A DNA stretch of 53,568 nt from CAVVEQ01 sp963747315 (GTDB taxonomy: Bacteria > Chloroflexota > Anaerolineae > Anaerolineales > Anaerolineaceae), in the NCBI GenBank assembly GCA_963747315.1, contig CAVVEQ010000018.1, positions 1-53,568 of the forward strand, given 5' to 3'. Below the pieces are notes generated by a model. The model was given only the letters and a program-made list of their open reading frames with translations, had not been told where the DNA came from and did no database searches. The position numbers and the translations under genes are program-made. Below, piece after piece: positions 26,162-35,183 of this stretch; position 1 is the stretch's first letter; each line of letters starts with the position of its first letter.

Positions 26162-28616
26162 TTATCCAAGGGTCACTTCGACATGGAGCTTTTTACAGTT
26201 TGGGGAGGGTAGCGGAATCAGGTTACCCTCGATGGCGTTCCCGTCTATGCGGATGCTCACTCTGTTTCCTGCTTTTTTACGAAGCACATGGATCTCATAT
26301 ATTACTCCGCGGTAGGTTCGGACTGCTGTGAATCCCTTCCACGAGTCCGGAATGACCGGGTCGAGGATCAACCCGTCATAGCCGGGGCGGATGCCCAGAA
26401 TCCACTGGGTGATGGCCACATAATTCCAGGCGGCAGTCCCCGTCAGCCACGAGTTTTTCGCCTCGCCGGGCTTGACTGCCTCCTTGCCCGAGATCATCTG
26501 GGCATAGACGTATGGTTCGCAGCGATGTAGGTCGCTCATCTCCTCCCGGCAGGAGGGATTTATGCGATGGTAGTAATCCAATGCCTTATCCCCCCGCCCC
26601 AGCCTGGCTTCAGCGATCATTACCCAGGGGTTGGTGTGGCAGAACACACTGCCATTTTCCTTATATCCCGGGGGATAGGAGGAGATTTCCCCAAGGTTCA
26701 GCTGGTAACTTGTATAGGCGGGGTTCAGCAGCACGATGCCGTGTTCAGATGCCAGCCGCTCCGATACGGAGTCCAGTGCTTTTTGTGCCTTGCCATCGGA
26801 AAGTCCGATACCGGCGGTGACGCACATTCCCTGAGGCTCGATAAAAATCTGGCCTTCGGTGCAAACCTTTGATCCCAGGGGTTGGCCGAAATGATCGTAA
26901 GCGCGCCGGAACCAATCCCCGTCCCATCCAGCGGTCTCGACCCGCTCCGTCATCCTGCTAAGCTCATCCCGGTACACCTGGGCTTCGGAGGGTTTCCCGG
27001 AACGTTCAGCGATCTCCGCCATCTCCCCAGCCGCCAGGACGAACAGCCCGGCAATGAAGACACTTTCCGCCACTTTCCCATCCCGGGCGGTAGTGGTCTG
27101 AAAGGATTGACCCGGGGTATCCGAGAAGCAATTCAGGTTGAGACAATCATTCCAATCCGCGCGCCCGATGAGGGGCAGCCCATTCGGACCGAGTCTATCA
27201 AGGGTGTACTGGATGGAACGGCGAATATGCTCATAAAGCGGCGCTTCGCTGCCCGGCTTGTTATCGAAGACTTCCTGCTCGTCCAGGATGCTCCAATCTC
27301 CGGTTTCTTTCAGGTAGGCAGATACCGCCAGAACCAACCAGAGAGGGATCATCATTGAAACCGCTGCCTATGTCGTTGTTGCCCAGCTTGGTCATGGGCT
27401 GGTATTGGTGGTACGCACCGCCATCCGGGAGCTGCGTAGCGGCGAGGTCAAGGATGCGCTCCCTTGCCCGTTCCGGGATCAGGTGCATGAAACCCAGCAA
27501 GTCCTGGTTGGAATCGCGAAAGCCCATCCCGCGTCCTGTCCCGGATTCAAAATAGGACGCCGAACGCGAGAAATTAAAGGTGACCATCACCTGGTAGGCG
27601 TTCCAGATGTTGACCATACGGCTGGTATGGATGTCCGGCGTTTCTACCTGGAATTTTGAGAGAAGTGCGTGCCAATTTTCCTTGTGAACCGCAAAAGCCC
27701 GGTCAACTTCCGTTGGATCCAAAAACCTTTTGAATAACTGGGAAGGACGCTTTTTTTATTCAGGATGGAGGAGCCGGGTGGATTGAATTTTTCGGCAACC
27801 GGGTTCTCGTGGTAACCGAGTAGAAAAACGATCCGGCGGGTTTCTCCGGGTGCAAGTGTCACCTTGGTGTGGTGCGCACCTATCGGCTGCCAGCCGAGAG
27901 CGATCGAATCCGAGCATTGCCCGGTTTCCACAGCGAGCGGGGTTGGACCATCCGCGGTAGGTCCCTAAAAAGGCTTCGCGGTTGGTATCAAAACCGGTCA
28001 GTGGATCGGAGCAGGCGAAATAAGCGAAGTGATTTCGCCTTTCGCGGTATTCCGACTTGTGGAAAATGATCCCGTCCTCGACTTCCACTTCGCCGATCGA
28101 ATAATTGCGCTGGAAGTTGTTGGGGTCATCTACCGCATCCCAAAGGCAGAATTCTATAGCGGAGAAGACCGATAATTCGGCTTTGCGGTCACGCTGATTG
28201 GTGATCTCCAGGCTCCATACTTCCAGGTTCTGTCCCGGGGGAACAAAATACAAGGTGGACGCCGCGATACCTTTCGTTGAAGAGCTGATTCGTGTATACC
28301 CCATCCCATGCCGGCACTCATAATTTTCCAGCCCAATGCGGACAGGCTGCCAGGTGGGTGACCAGAAGGTCGGTTTCGCCGCGCCGTCATCGCGGATGTA
28401 AATGTAGCGTCCATTTTCATCCAGCGGTGTGTTGTTATAGCGATAACGGGTAATCCGGCGCAAGCGGGCATCCTTATAGAAGGAATACCCTCCCGCGGTA
28501 TTCGAAATGAGTCCAAAATATGCCTCGCTCCCGAGATAATTGATCCAGGGCAGCGGAGTATCCGGTCTGGTTATCACATATTCACAAGCCTGGTCATCGA
28601 AGAAACCGTAACGCAT
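26162..28616 (-). CDS. Cellobiose phosphorylase, GH94 (three frameshifts)
   Basis: Restored length 817 residues. It phosphorolyses cellobiose to glucose-1-phosphate and glucose. The central region is the classical form: SRSASYFESGTGRGMGFRDS, ERILDLAATQLPDGGAYHQY, SGFNDDPLWLVLAV, the general-acid motif ADWNDC, and FCHTNPWVMIAE near the phosphate site. The start is ATG 28616 (MRYGFFDDQACEYVITRPDT). Three breaks: an extra base in GGGG 27939-27942, a missing base in the T-run 27751-27757 (A7 instead of A8 on the coding strand), and an extra base in GGG 27345-27347. Net correction gives a whole number of codons, and each junction rebuilds the family sequence (WSNPLAVETG, ..FLDPTEVDRAF, DDPLWLV). 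A paralogue lies 7 kb downstream. Confidence 0.88.
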
Positions 28617-28671
28617 GAGTGTCCTGTATTGTTTTCTCGGTTGCTGCAGCCGCGCGATAAATTTTGATTGA

Positions 28672-28715
28672 AATTGATCCCGTATCCGGCTGCTATTCCT
28701 TATACGGGATCAATT
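28672..28715 (-). terminator. 14-bp stem-loop between permease and GH94 genes
   Basis: AATTGATCCCGTAT (28672-28685) and ATACGGGATCAATT (28702-28715) are perfect arms around a 16-base loop. It lies in the 139-base gap of the operon. It lacks a good T-run, so it may attenuate transcription or protect the permease mRNA. Confidence 0.55.
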
Positions 28716-28755
28716 GCCTTCCGTCCCCTGCATTTGGGAAGTCCTGTGTCGAAAT

Positions 28756-29595
28756 TTATTCCTTCACCGCCCCCATCGAGATGCCATTCACGATGAAGCG
28801 CGAGAAAAGGACGTAGATGATGATAATGGGAACAATTGAAGCCGCGAGTCCGAAATAGATTGCTCCGTATTCCGGTCGGTAAACATCCCCCCGCAGAGTT
28901 TGGATCAACATTGGCAGGGTGTACTTACTCCTGCTGGAGATCAGGATGTAGGGGTTAAAGAAGTTGTTCCAGGACGCAACAAAAGTGAAGAGCGCCAGGG
29001 TGAATGCGCCCGGCATGGCAATGGGCATCATGATGCGGTGGAAAATCCCCAGCTCGGTGCAGCCATCCACCCTGCCTGCGTCGATCAAATCCGGGATCAT
29101 AATCGACTCAAGATACTGCTTGGCAAAAAATACCGCAGCAGGCGCGGCGATTGAAGGCAGGATAAGAGAAAGATAATTATCCGCAAGCCCTATCTTTGAC
29201 ATGAAACGGAAATAGCCGATGATCGAAAGCTGCAGTGGGATCAGGATCAGGATCAGGATGGCTGCGAAAAAGATACGCTTGCCTTTAAATTCATAAGCAA
29301 CGATCCCATAACCGGTTAGAAACGCGAAATATACCGTGATCACGGTTGTGCCCAGAGCGATGATCAGGCTGTTCATAAAACCCCTGGGGAGATTCATGCC
29401 TTCCCCTGTTAAGATTTTGTAGTTTTCAATCGCGTGGGTGCTTGGAAGCAGGCTCAGTCCCTGTTGGATCTGGGTGGTGGACCGCGTAGCATTGATGAGG
29501 AGCATCCATACCGGAACGATCGTTATGATCAGGATAATCGCCAGGACGATGTAGATCATGATTCTTGTCAGCGTAAGAGAGGATTTTGAATTCAT
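28756..29595 (-). CDS. Sugar ABC transporter permease (MalG type)
   Basis: 279 residues with six membrane helices. It is one of the two membrane subunits of a carbohydrate importer. The ATPase-contacting EAA loop is seen in DAGRVDGCTELGIFHRIMMPIAMPG. The ATG at 29595 comes just 3 bases after the stop of the partner permease, so the two are coupled. No ATPase gene is present in the locus, as is usual for CUT1 systems that share an MsmK/UgpC-type ATPase. Confidence 0.93.
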   Translation of the reverse strand: MNSKSSLTLTRIMIYIVLAIILIITIVPVWMLLINATRSTTQIQQGLSLLPSTHAIENYKILTGEGMNLPRGFMNSLIIALGTTVITVYFAFLTGYGIVAYEFKGKRIFFAAILILILIPLQLSIIGYFRFMSKIGLADNYLSLILPSIAAPAAVFFAKQYLESIMIPDLIDAGRVDGCTELGIFHRIMMPIAMPGAFTLALFTFVASWNNFFNPYILISSRSKYTLPMLIQTLRGDVYRPEYGAIYFGLAASIVPIIIIYVLFSRFIVNGISMGAVKE

Positions 29596-29598
29596 TTT

Positions 29599-30529
29599 CT
29601 ACCTGTCAACTTTGTCCGAAGAGACTTTATTGGTGTCTTTTTCTCTCAGTAGATAGAAAATCAGGAGGGCGACTACCGAGGTCATCAGGAATACCATAAC
29701 ACCTACAGAGGACGCAGCGCCGATATGTCCTTGGCTGCTGCGGAATTTCATATACATCAGGATGTTGTTGGTCAAGGATGGAGTTGGTTGGACTCCCTCT
29801 GCCGTCGGTTAGCAGGTAGGGAATATCGAACATCTGCATCCCACCTACAAGAGAGGTGATTAACACGAACACCAGAACGGGCTTGATCAGGGGTAGGGAG
29901 ATATAACGGAACATTTGCCAGCCATTTGCTCCATCCGCCAGCGCGGCTTCATAAATGGAAACCGAGATCGAGGTCATGGCGGCCATGATGATTATCGTCG
30001 TCCAGCCAAACCACATCCAGGTCTGGATAAAGATCACCAGGCTGCGCATTGCTGCTTCGCTGCGGATAAAATCCACCGCCTGGGGGAGAATATCCAATCG
30101 CACCAGAACCTGGTTCACAGGACCGTAGAAAGAAAACAGGCTGAAGAATAAGGCTGCGATCGTGGCAGGCATCAGCAGGTTGGGAAAATAAAACAGCATC
30201 CTCCAGGTGCCCGCAGCACGGATTTTCAGGCGCACATTGGTAAACCAGGCTGCGAGCAGAAGGGCCAATCCCAGCTGGGGAATGAAATTCATTAACCATA
30301 AAAACCAGGTGTTGCCGACGCCGGTGACAAACATCGCATCAGCGAATAAGTTCTTGAAATTTTCGAACCAGATGAATTTTGCGTTTGCGGTCATCAGGGT
30401 CGTGTTGGTGAAACTGAGGTAAACCGTGTTCAATACCGGGTAAAGCCCGAAGATCAGGAAGCCAAGGATGAAGGGGGTGATGAATAAATAACCGGGATTG
30501 ATTTTTTTAATTTGGCGGGGGATGTTCAT
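29599..30529 (-). CDS. Sugar ABC transporter permease (MalF type, one frameshift)
   Basis: Restored length 309 residues. The N-terminal cytoplasmic start and first helix (YLFITPFILGFLIFGLYPVL) and the EAA loop EAALADGANGWQMFRYISLPL are typical of CUT1 permeases. An extra base at about 29773 breaks the frame after GRGSPTNSIL; removing it gives TNNILMYMKFRSSQGHIGAA and the last helix VMVFLMTSVVALLIFYLLRE, ending at TAG 29599. Paired with the MalG-type gene and the upstream binding protein. Confidence 0.9.
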
Positions 30530-30543
30530 CGCACCTCTTGAGA

Positions 30544-30579
30544 AAAGGGTCAGTGTTACTTACTATACACTGACCCTTT
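30544..30579 (-). terminator. 13-bp stem-loop between binding protein and permeases
   Basis: Positions 30544-30556 and 30567-30579 are perfect arms (AAAGGGTCAGTGT and ACACTGACCCTTT) around a 10-base loop. On the minus strand TCTC follows. This position, right after the binding-protein stop, is typical for partial termination or mRNA protection that keeps the binding protein more abundant than the permeases. Confidence 0.8.
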
Positions 30580-30596
30580 CACAGATTCAAGTGTTA

Positions 30597-31967
30597 TTAA
30601 TTGACGATCAGATCCGGGAATTCGTTTTTGACAGCATCCTTCCAGGTCTTCCACATTTGATCCAGGGTGATTTCCCCGTTCAAGTAGGAGTTTTGGGGAT
30701 CGTTCAGCGCGCGCTGGATGGCGTCATCGGAGCCTTGCATCAACTTGGCATTAACGTTCGGTGCAGCGGCGGCAAAGCCTCCGTAGGAATTCTGTCCACC
30801 CAGGAATTTTGCCAGGTCTGAGTTGTCGAACAGAGGGATGACTTTCTCGACCACGTTCTTGCTGCCCACGAAGTCGCCGGCAGCCTGAGCCTGGGTATCG
30901 CCAATTTCAGGATCAATGGCTTTGAGGTATTCATTGGTGTATACTCCGGTCGCCCAGTTGAACAGTTGGCCCTCATCCAGAGTAGCAAATTTTACGAAAT
31001 CCTTGGCTATCTTCTGGTCTTTGCAGTCTTTCATCACGCCCAACCATGTGCCGCCCCACTGGTAGGGGAGCGGTCCATTGATGACCGCCCAGTCGCCGGT
31101 GGTATCTGTTGAGCCATCAGCGGCTTTCGCGTTGGGAGCCAGAACATAAGGCAGACCCCAGGTGGGGAGGAAGTAGGAGAAGATCTTCTTCGGGTTTCCT
31201 TCAGCATCTACCAGGGTGTCATTCATTCCCGCGAACCAGCCTTCCTGCCACTGAGTTGCGCGGGCTTCATAACCCTTATCGCGGAAGAGCTTGGCTGTGG
31301 CGATCATCTTATCCACCATCGGGTCGACGTATAAGGTGCCATCAACGATCCAGGGCTTCGCGCGGTTGGCATAGAAGAGGTTCTGGAAGTCACCGCTGGA
31401 GGCGACCATGAAGGTGTTCCCGCCGGATTTTGACTGCACGATTTCAGCAGCCGCGGTGTATTTGTCCATATCGCCAAGGATTTTCTGCATCTCTACAGGA
31501 TCATCCGTGCCGAAATATTCCTTGGCCAGGCTGCGGCGGTAGAACAACGCGCCGGGGGTCGCCTGGTAGGAGTAGGCTTTGGTCACACCAGCGGGATCGG
31601 TCCCCACTTCATAGACGAAGGGGTACACGTTAGCAGATTTGGCTGCCGGCATCAGCTCGCCCAGGTCAGCCAGGAAATCGCTCTCCACATAGCTCTTCAC
31701 GAAGGCAGCTTCCAGGGCAACAACACAGGGAACCTCTTCGGTGCCGAGGGTCGCCATGAGCTTGGTCTGGTATTCCCCGTTGGTCATGGGGATCATGGTG
31801 TAGTTGGTCTTGATGCCAGGATTCTCTTTTTCGTAGGCCTTGGCCATGGTGAGAATTTCATTGGTGAAGGACCAGATTTCAAGAGGCTCGGTTTGCTTTG
31901 GGCCGCATGCGGTCAGAAGCATGCTGGCTATGATAAACACAGAAAAGACGACAAACAAACGTTTCAT
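30597..31967 (-). CDS. Sugar-binding lipoprotein of the ABC importer
   Basis: 456 residues; ATG with CTAGGAGGAAAC in front. The signal peptide ends in the lipobox LLTAC (Cys at about 21). The body is an extracellular solute-binding protein of family 1 (EIWSFTNEILTMAKAYEKENPGIKTNYTMI..., GGTWLGVMKDCKDQKIAKDFVKF). It captures the oligosaccharide outside and hands it to the two permeases. The ligand is inferred from the locus to be a cello- or xylo-oligosaccharide. Confidence 0.93.
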   Translation of the reverse strand: MKRLFVVFSVFIIASMLLTACGPKQTEPLEIWSFTNEILTMAKAYEKENPGIKTNYTMIPMTNGEYQTKLMATLGTEEVPCVVALEAAFVKSYVESDFLADLGELMPAAKSANVYPFVYEVGTDPAGVTKAYSYQATPGALFYRRSLAKEYFGTDDPVEMQKILGDMDKYTAAAEIVQSKSGGNTFMVASSGDFQNLFYANRAKPWIVDGTLYVDPMVDKMIATAKLFRDKGYEARATQWQEGWFAGMNDTLVDAEGNPKKIFSYFLPTWGLPYVLAPNAKAADGSTDTTGDWAVINGPLPYQWGGTWLGVMKDCKDQKIAKDFVKFATLDEGQLFNWATGVYTNEYLKAIDPEIGDTQAQAAGDFVGSKNVVEKVIPLFDNSDLAKFLGGQNSYGGFAAAAPNVNAKLMQGSDDAIQRALNDPQNSYLNGEITLDQMWKTWKDAVKNEFPDLIVN

Positions 31968-32045
31968 TGTTTCCTCCTAGAGATTTTTGAACCTATTCTT
32001 TGAAACCATTTCCAACTGGTTTTGTTGAAGAACTCACCTCCTTTA

Positions 32046-33134
32046 TTAAACGCGGGATATTGTTGGGGCGTCGGGAACCACATTCTGCGTTGGCTGACTT
32101 TTTGGCAAACGCCCTGAATAATTTGCTCCGCAGGACTCTCGGATGATCAGCTCTGTATCCATGATGATCCGATGCGGAGATGTATTTCCGTTCTCGATCT
32201 GGTCGATCAGGGTTTCCACTGCTTGCGCTCCGAACTGAACGACAGGCTGGCGAATGGTTGTCAATTGAACATTTGAGAGCGACGCCATGGGGAGATCGTC
32301 AAAACCGACAAAAGCGATATCCTCCGGTACTTTGAGCCCGGCTTCACGGGATGCCCGGATCCCACCAAATGCCATCACGTCCGAGGCGGCAAAAACTGCG
32401 TCAGGTTTTGCCGCAAGCAATCGCTTCATCGCATAATAACCGCCCTCCTCGGTGAAGTCCCCTTCAACAAACAGTTTTTCATCGATCACCATCCCCCTGT
32501 CCTGGAGAGCTTTGCGATACCCCTCCAGCCGGTCAATCCCGACTGTACTTTGAAGGGGACCGCTGATCGTTCCGATACGGACTCGTCCTTGGCGAATTAA
32601 ATGGCTGGTCGCATGATAGCTGGCATTAATATTATCGATGTCGACATAGGTGACGTTATCGTGTCTGAAAGGTCTGCCCAGTACGACAAATGGCATGCCG
32701 GCATCCACCAACCGGCCGATAATTTCCTGGTCCCCGTGCTGACCGGATTGCACCACAATTCCGTCCAGCATTCCGGGTCGGCATACACGCGGAAAAATGC
32801 GCTCCTCGTCTTCGGTGGAACCCACCAAAAAAAACGCAAGTGTGTAATCGTGTTGATTGCATGCTTGCGCGATTCCTTTCGTGAGGTGGGGATAAAAAGG
32901 ATCTGTGAAGAAAAGGCTCACCGTTTGCGGCAAGATCAAGCCAATGGTGGAGGTGTGCTGGGAAGCCAGAGCCCGCGCCGCAGCATGTGGATGATACTGG
33001 TTGCGCTGGATGGCTTCCTGCACCTTTCTGCGAACATCATCTCTCACATTGGGGCTGTTGTTAATAACCCTTGAGACAGTCGACCGGGAAACCCCGGTCT
33101 CTCTGGCAATGTCTTCGAGGGTAAGAGAGGGCAT
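32046..33134 (-). CDS. LacI-family regulator, probable CelR/CebR-like repressor of the sugar locus
   Basis: 362 residues. The N-terminal helix-turn-helix is LEDIARETGVSRSTVSRVIN with the hinge YHPHAAARALASQHT, followed by a periplasmic-binding-protein-like ligand domain (TIGLILPQTVS..., IAFVGFDDLPMASLSNVQLTTIRQP). It is the first gene of the minus-strand sugar cluster, 78 bases ahead of the binding-protein gene. Two 14-bp operators of CelR/CebR type sit 17 and 99 bases upstream of the start, so it likely represses its own promoter and the genes downstream until an oligosaccharide such as cellobiose binds. The ligand is inferred. Confidence 0.9.
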   Translation of the reverse strand: MPSLTLEDIARETGVSRSTVSRVINNSPNVRDDVRRKVQEAIQRNQYHPHAAARALASQHTSTIGLILPQTVSLFFTDPFYPHLTKGIAQACNQHDYTLAFFLVGSTEDEERIFPRVCRPGMLDGIVVQSGQHGDQEIIGRLVDAGMPFVVLGRPFRHDNVTYVDIDNINASYHATSHLIRQGRVRIGTISGPLQSTVGIDRLEGYRKALQDRGMVIDEKLFVEGDFTEEGGYYAMKRLLAAKPDAVFAASDVMAFGGIRASREAGLKVPEDIAFVGFDDLPMASLSNVQLTTIRQPVVQFGAQAVETLIDQIENGNTSPHRIIMDTELIIRESCGANYSGRLPKSQPTQNVVPDAPTISRV

Positions 33135-33151
33135 CTAAGCGAATCCTGGTT

Positions 33152-33165
33152 TGGTAGCGCTCCCA
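33152..33165. promoter_or_regulatory. LacI-type operator 1
   Basis: TGGTAGCGCTCCCA differs at one position from the palindrome TGGGAGCGCTCCCA known for CelR/CebR regulators of cellulose utilisation in Actinobacteria. It lies 17 bases upstream of the regulator's start codon. Confidence 0.85.
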
Positions 33166-33233
33166 CCGTTCTTCAACCAGATGTCGTCCAAAACCTTGTT
33201 TCTATATATGCTGTACCCTATATTGTGCCGTGT

Positions 33234-33247
33234 TGGGAGCGCTCTCA
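33234..33247. promoter_or_regulatory. LacI-type operator 2, overlapping a possible -35
   Basis: TGGGAGCGCTCTCA differs at one position from the same palindrome and extends to GTTGGGAGCGCTCTCAAC. On the minus strand it contains TTGAGA, a possible -35 with A/T-rich -10 candidates just downstream. The two operator centres are 82 bp apart. Confidence 0.85.
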
Positions 33248-33420
33248 ACGCATTCTCATAATACATATCTTTTCACCAAAAGTCAACAGGCAATTTTTTT
33301 GGTTGGTAATTTCGCTTTTTGGGAAATTGGTTGGACTGACTATTCTCCCACCCGTAACTTTTTTAGGGGCTAGACGACATATAGGATGAAATATATCCAA
33401 TATAGGTAAAGGAGTTTGAA

Positions 33421-34524
33421 ATGAAAAAAGGTCGTATGTTGTTTTTTAGCGCTTTAGCGATTGCAGTATTCCTGCTGACTGCCTGCGCAGGTGCGCTGCC
33501 CGCAGGGGCTGAGGTAAGGGTTTCGCCCGACGGGCAAGGCGCAAGGGTTGAGTTCGACGGCGTGGTTGATTCCATAGCTGCTGACCAATGGGTGATCTCC
33601 GGGCAAACTCTGCTCGTCAACGCCCAGACTGCAATCGATGAAGGGGTCGAGTTGAAATCGAGGGTGCGGGTGGAAGCTGCAGTAACCTCAGACAGGTCCG
33701 CCACAGCGCTGAAGATCGAGTTGCGCACCCAGCTGGCTGCTACACCTGGGGCAGCGGGGAACGGCGTTTTCGACGATAGCGGTGATGAATTCTACGGAAT
33801 GGTCGAATCCATCAGCACGGAATCCTGGAAGGTCGGTGGACAGGTTTTCCTGGTCAATTCCGCCACAGAGATCAAGGGTTCCCTGAGCGTTGGCGACATG
33901 TCCAAAGTCCACTTCGTGAAGAATCCCGATGGTTCCATGACTGCCACCGAGATCGAACCCGCTCCGCAAAGCTCCAGTGATGATTCCAGCCTTTCGGGAT
34001 CCAAAAATGAATTCACCGGCAAAGTGGAAGCCTTCTCCGGAGCCACCTGGACAGTGAATGGCAAGGTTTTCCTGATCACCCCACAGACCGAGATCAAAGA
34101 TCCTGTTTATCTGGGTGACGTAGTCAAAGTTCACTACGAAGTTGGTCCCGATGGTGCGCTGATCGCCACCGAGATCGAACTGGCGGGCGATAACCAGGGA
34201 CACAACTCCGAGAAAAAACTCACCGGCACCCTGGAGCAGATCTCCTCAACCCAGGCAACCATCAGCGGTGTGATTGTACAGATCACCCCCCAGACGGTTC
34301 TGGATAGCGGGCTGGTGGTAGGGGAAAAGGTCAAAGCCGAGGTCATCACCGGATCGGATGGAACTATGACCGCCCTTGAGATCGAAACCTTCAATTCCAG
34401 TTCCGACGACGACAGCGGTTCCGGTTCGGATGACAAAGGCAACTCCGGGAAAGGTGGCAACAGCGGTTCCGGCAGTAACGATGACAACCCCGAAACCGGG
34501 GATGATAAAGGTGGTAACGATTAA
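33421..34524 (+). CDS. DUF5666-repeat lipoprotein
   Basis: 367 residues; ATG preceded by AAAGGAG. The signal peptide ends in LLTAC (Cys at about 22). About four DUF5666-like units of roughly 65-70 residues follow, each shaped like 'F.G.V.S....W.V.G...LV...T.I......GD.VKV......DG...A.EIE' (for example EFYGMVESISTESWKVGGQV and EFTGKVEAFSGATWTVNGKV). It ends in an acidic Ser/Gly/Asp-rich tail. DUF5666 is a predicted small beta-barrel of unknown role. The next two genes encode a sigma factor and a membrane protein that also carries these units. Confidence 0.85.
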   Translation: MKKGRMLFFSALAIAVFLLTACAGALPAGAEVRVSPDGQGARVEFDGVVDSIAADQWVISGQTLLVNAQTAIDEGVELKSRVRVEAAVTSDRSATALKIELRTQLAATPGAAGNGVFDDSGDEFYGMVESISTESWKVGGQVFLVNSATEIKGSLSVGDMSKVHFVKNPDGSMTATEIEPAPQSSSDDSSLSGSKNEFTGKVEAFSGATWTVNGKVFLITPQTEIKDPVYLGDVVKVHYEVGPDGALIATEIELAGDNQGHNSEKKLTGTLEQISSTQATISGVIVQITPQTVLDSGLVVGEKVKAEVITGSDGTMTALEIETFNSSSDDDSGSGSDDKGNSGKGGNSGSGSNDDNPETGDDKGGND

Positions 34525-34548
34525 TTCCACCCGGAAAAAAGTTCTCCT

Positions 34549-34571
34549 CCCCCATCCCTTTTGGATGGGGG
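34549..34571 (+). terminator. Hairpin after the DUF5666 gene
   Basis: CCCCCATCC (34549-34557) and GGATGGGGG (34563-34571) pair over CTTTT. The T-run is missing (ATTCTG follows), so termination may be weak. Confidence 0.55.
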
Positions 34572-34640
34572 ATTCTGCCTGGGTGCTGATGCTATACTTG
34601 GACAGTTGGTCTTTATTTTATGAACAATCCCTGACCGCTC

Positions 34641-35183
34641 ATGCCCGAAAAGGTAACCGCCCAGAATTTGGATGGATTGAACCGGCTGGATCCGCTGGCA
34701 ATAAGCGCTGTCTACGATGAATACTACCCCGTTGTTTTCCGGTATGTTCGTTACCGTCTCGGTGACGAAACGCAGGCAGAGGATATCAGCAGCGATGTAT
34801 TCACCAGGCTCCTCGAATCCATCCGTAACGGCAAAGGGCCCCGCGATAATCTCAAAGGCTGGCTACTCGCGGTCGCCTCGAACGCGGTCAACGACCTTCA
34901 CCGAAGCGCATATCGGAGACCATCAGAAGAATTGAACGAAGAAATGGCTGATCCTTCCTCCTCCCCCACCGAGAAATCCGAGCAACTGGAATCGCGCCGC
35001 AAGGTTCGCCAGGCACTCACCCGCCTCACTGCCGAACAGCAGCAGGTAATCGCGCTTCGCTTCAGCGAGGGTTTATCGCTGGAGGAAGCTGCCGTGGTGA
35101 TGAAAAAGAATGTCAATACTGTGAAACAGCTCCAGTTTCGCGCGCTCGCTTCTCTGGGGCGCCAGATCGGGGAACCGGGATGA
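34641..35183 (+). CDS. ECF-type RNA polymerase sigma factor
   Basis: 180 residues. Region 2 includes YDEYYPVVFRYVRYRLGDETQAEDISSDVFTRL and WLLAVASNAVNDLHR; region 4 is ALTRLTAEQQQVIALRFSEGLSLEEAAVVMKKNVNTVKQLQFRALASL. It should direct RNA polymerase to a dedicated promoter set. No strong ribosome site precedes the ATG; a TATACT box at 34593-34598 suggests a short leader. It overlaps the next gene by ATGA, so the DUF5667 membrane protein is its likely partner and controller. Confidence 0.92.
   Translation: MPEKVTAQNLDGLNRLDPLAISAVYDEYYPVVFRYVRYRLGDETQAEDISSDVFTRLLESIRNGKGPRDNLKGWLLAVASNAVNDLHRSAYRRPSEELNEEMADPSSSPTEKSEQLESRRKVRQALTRLTAEQQQVIALRFSEGLSLEEAAVVMKKNVNTVKQLQFRALASLGRQIGEPG

Noticed and set aside
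26162..28616. True pseudogene or several separate small GH94 proteins
   Set aside because: Each fragment lacks parts of the fold; the three one-base corrections rebuild a complete, highly typical cellobiose phosphorylase, so sequence error is more likely than decay.
31980..32030. AAACCA...TGGTTT inverted repeat as a LacI operator
   Set aside because: It does not resemble the two clear operators at 33152 and 33234 and the arms are only six bases.
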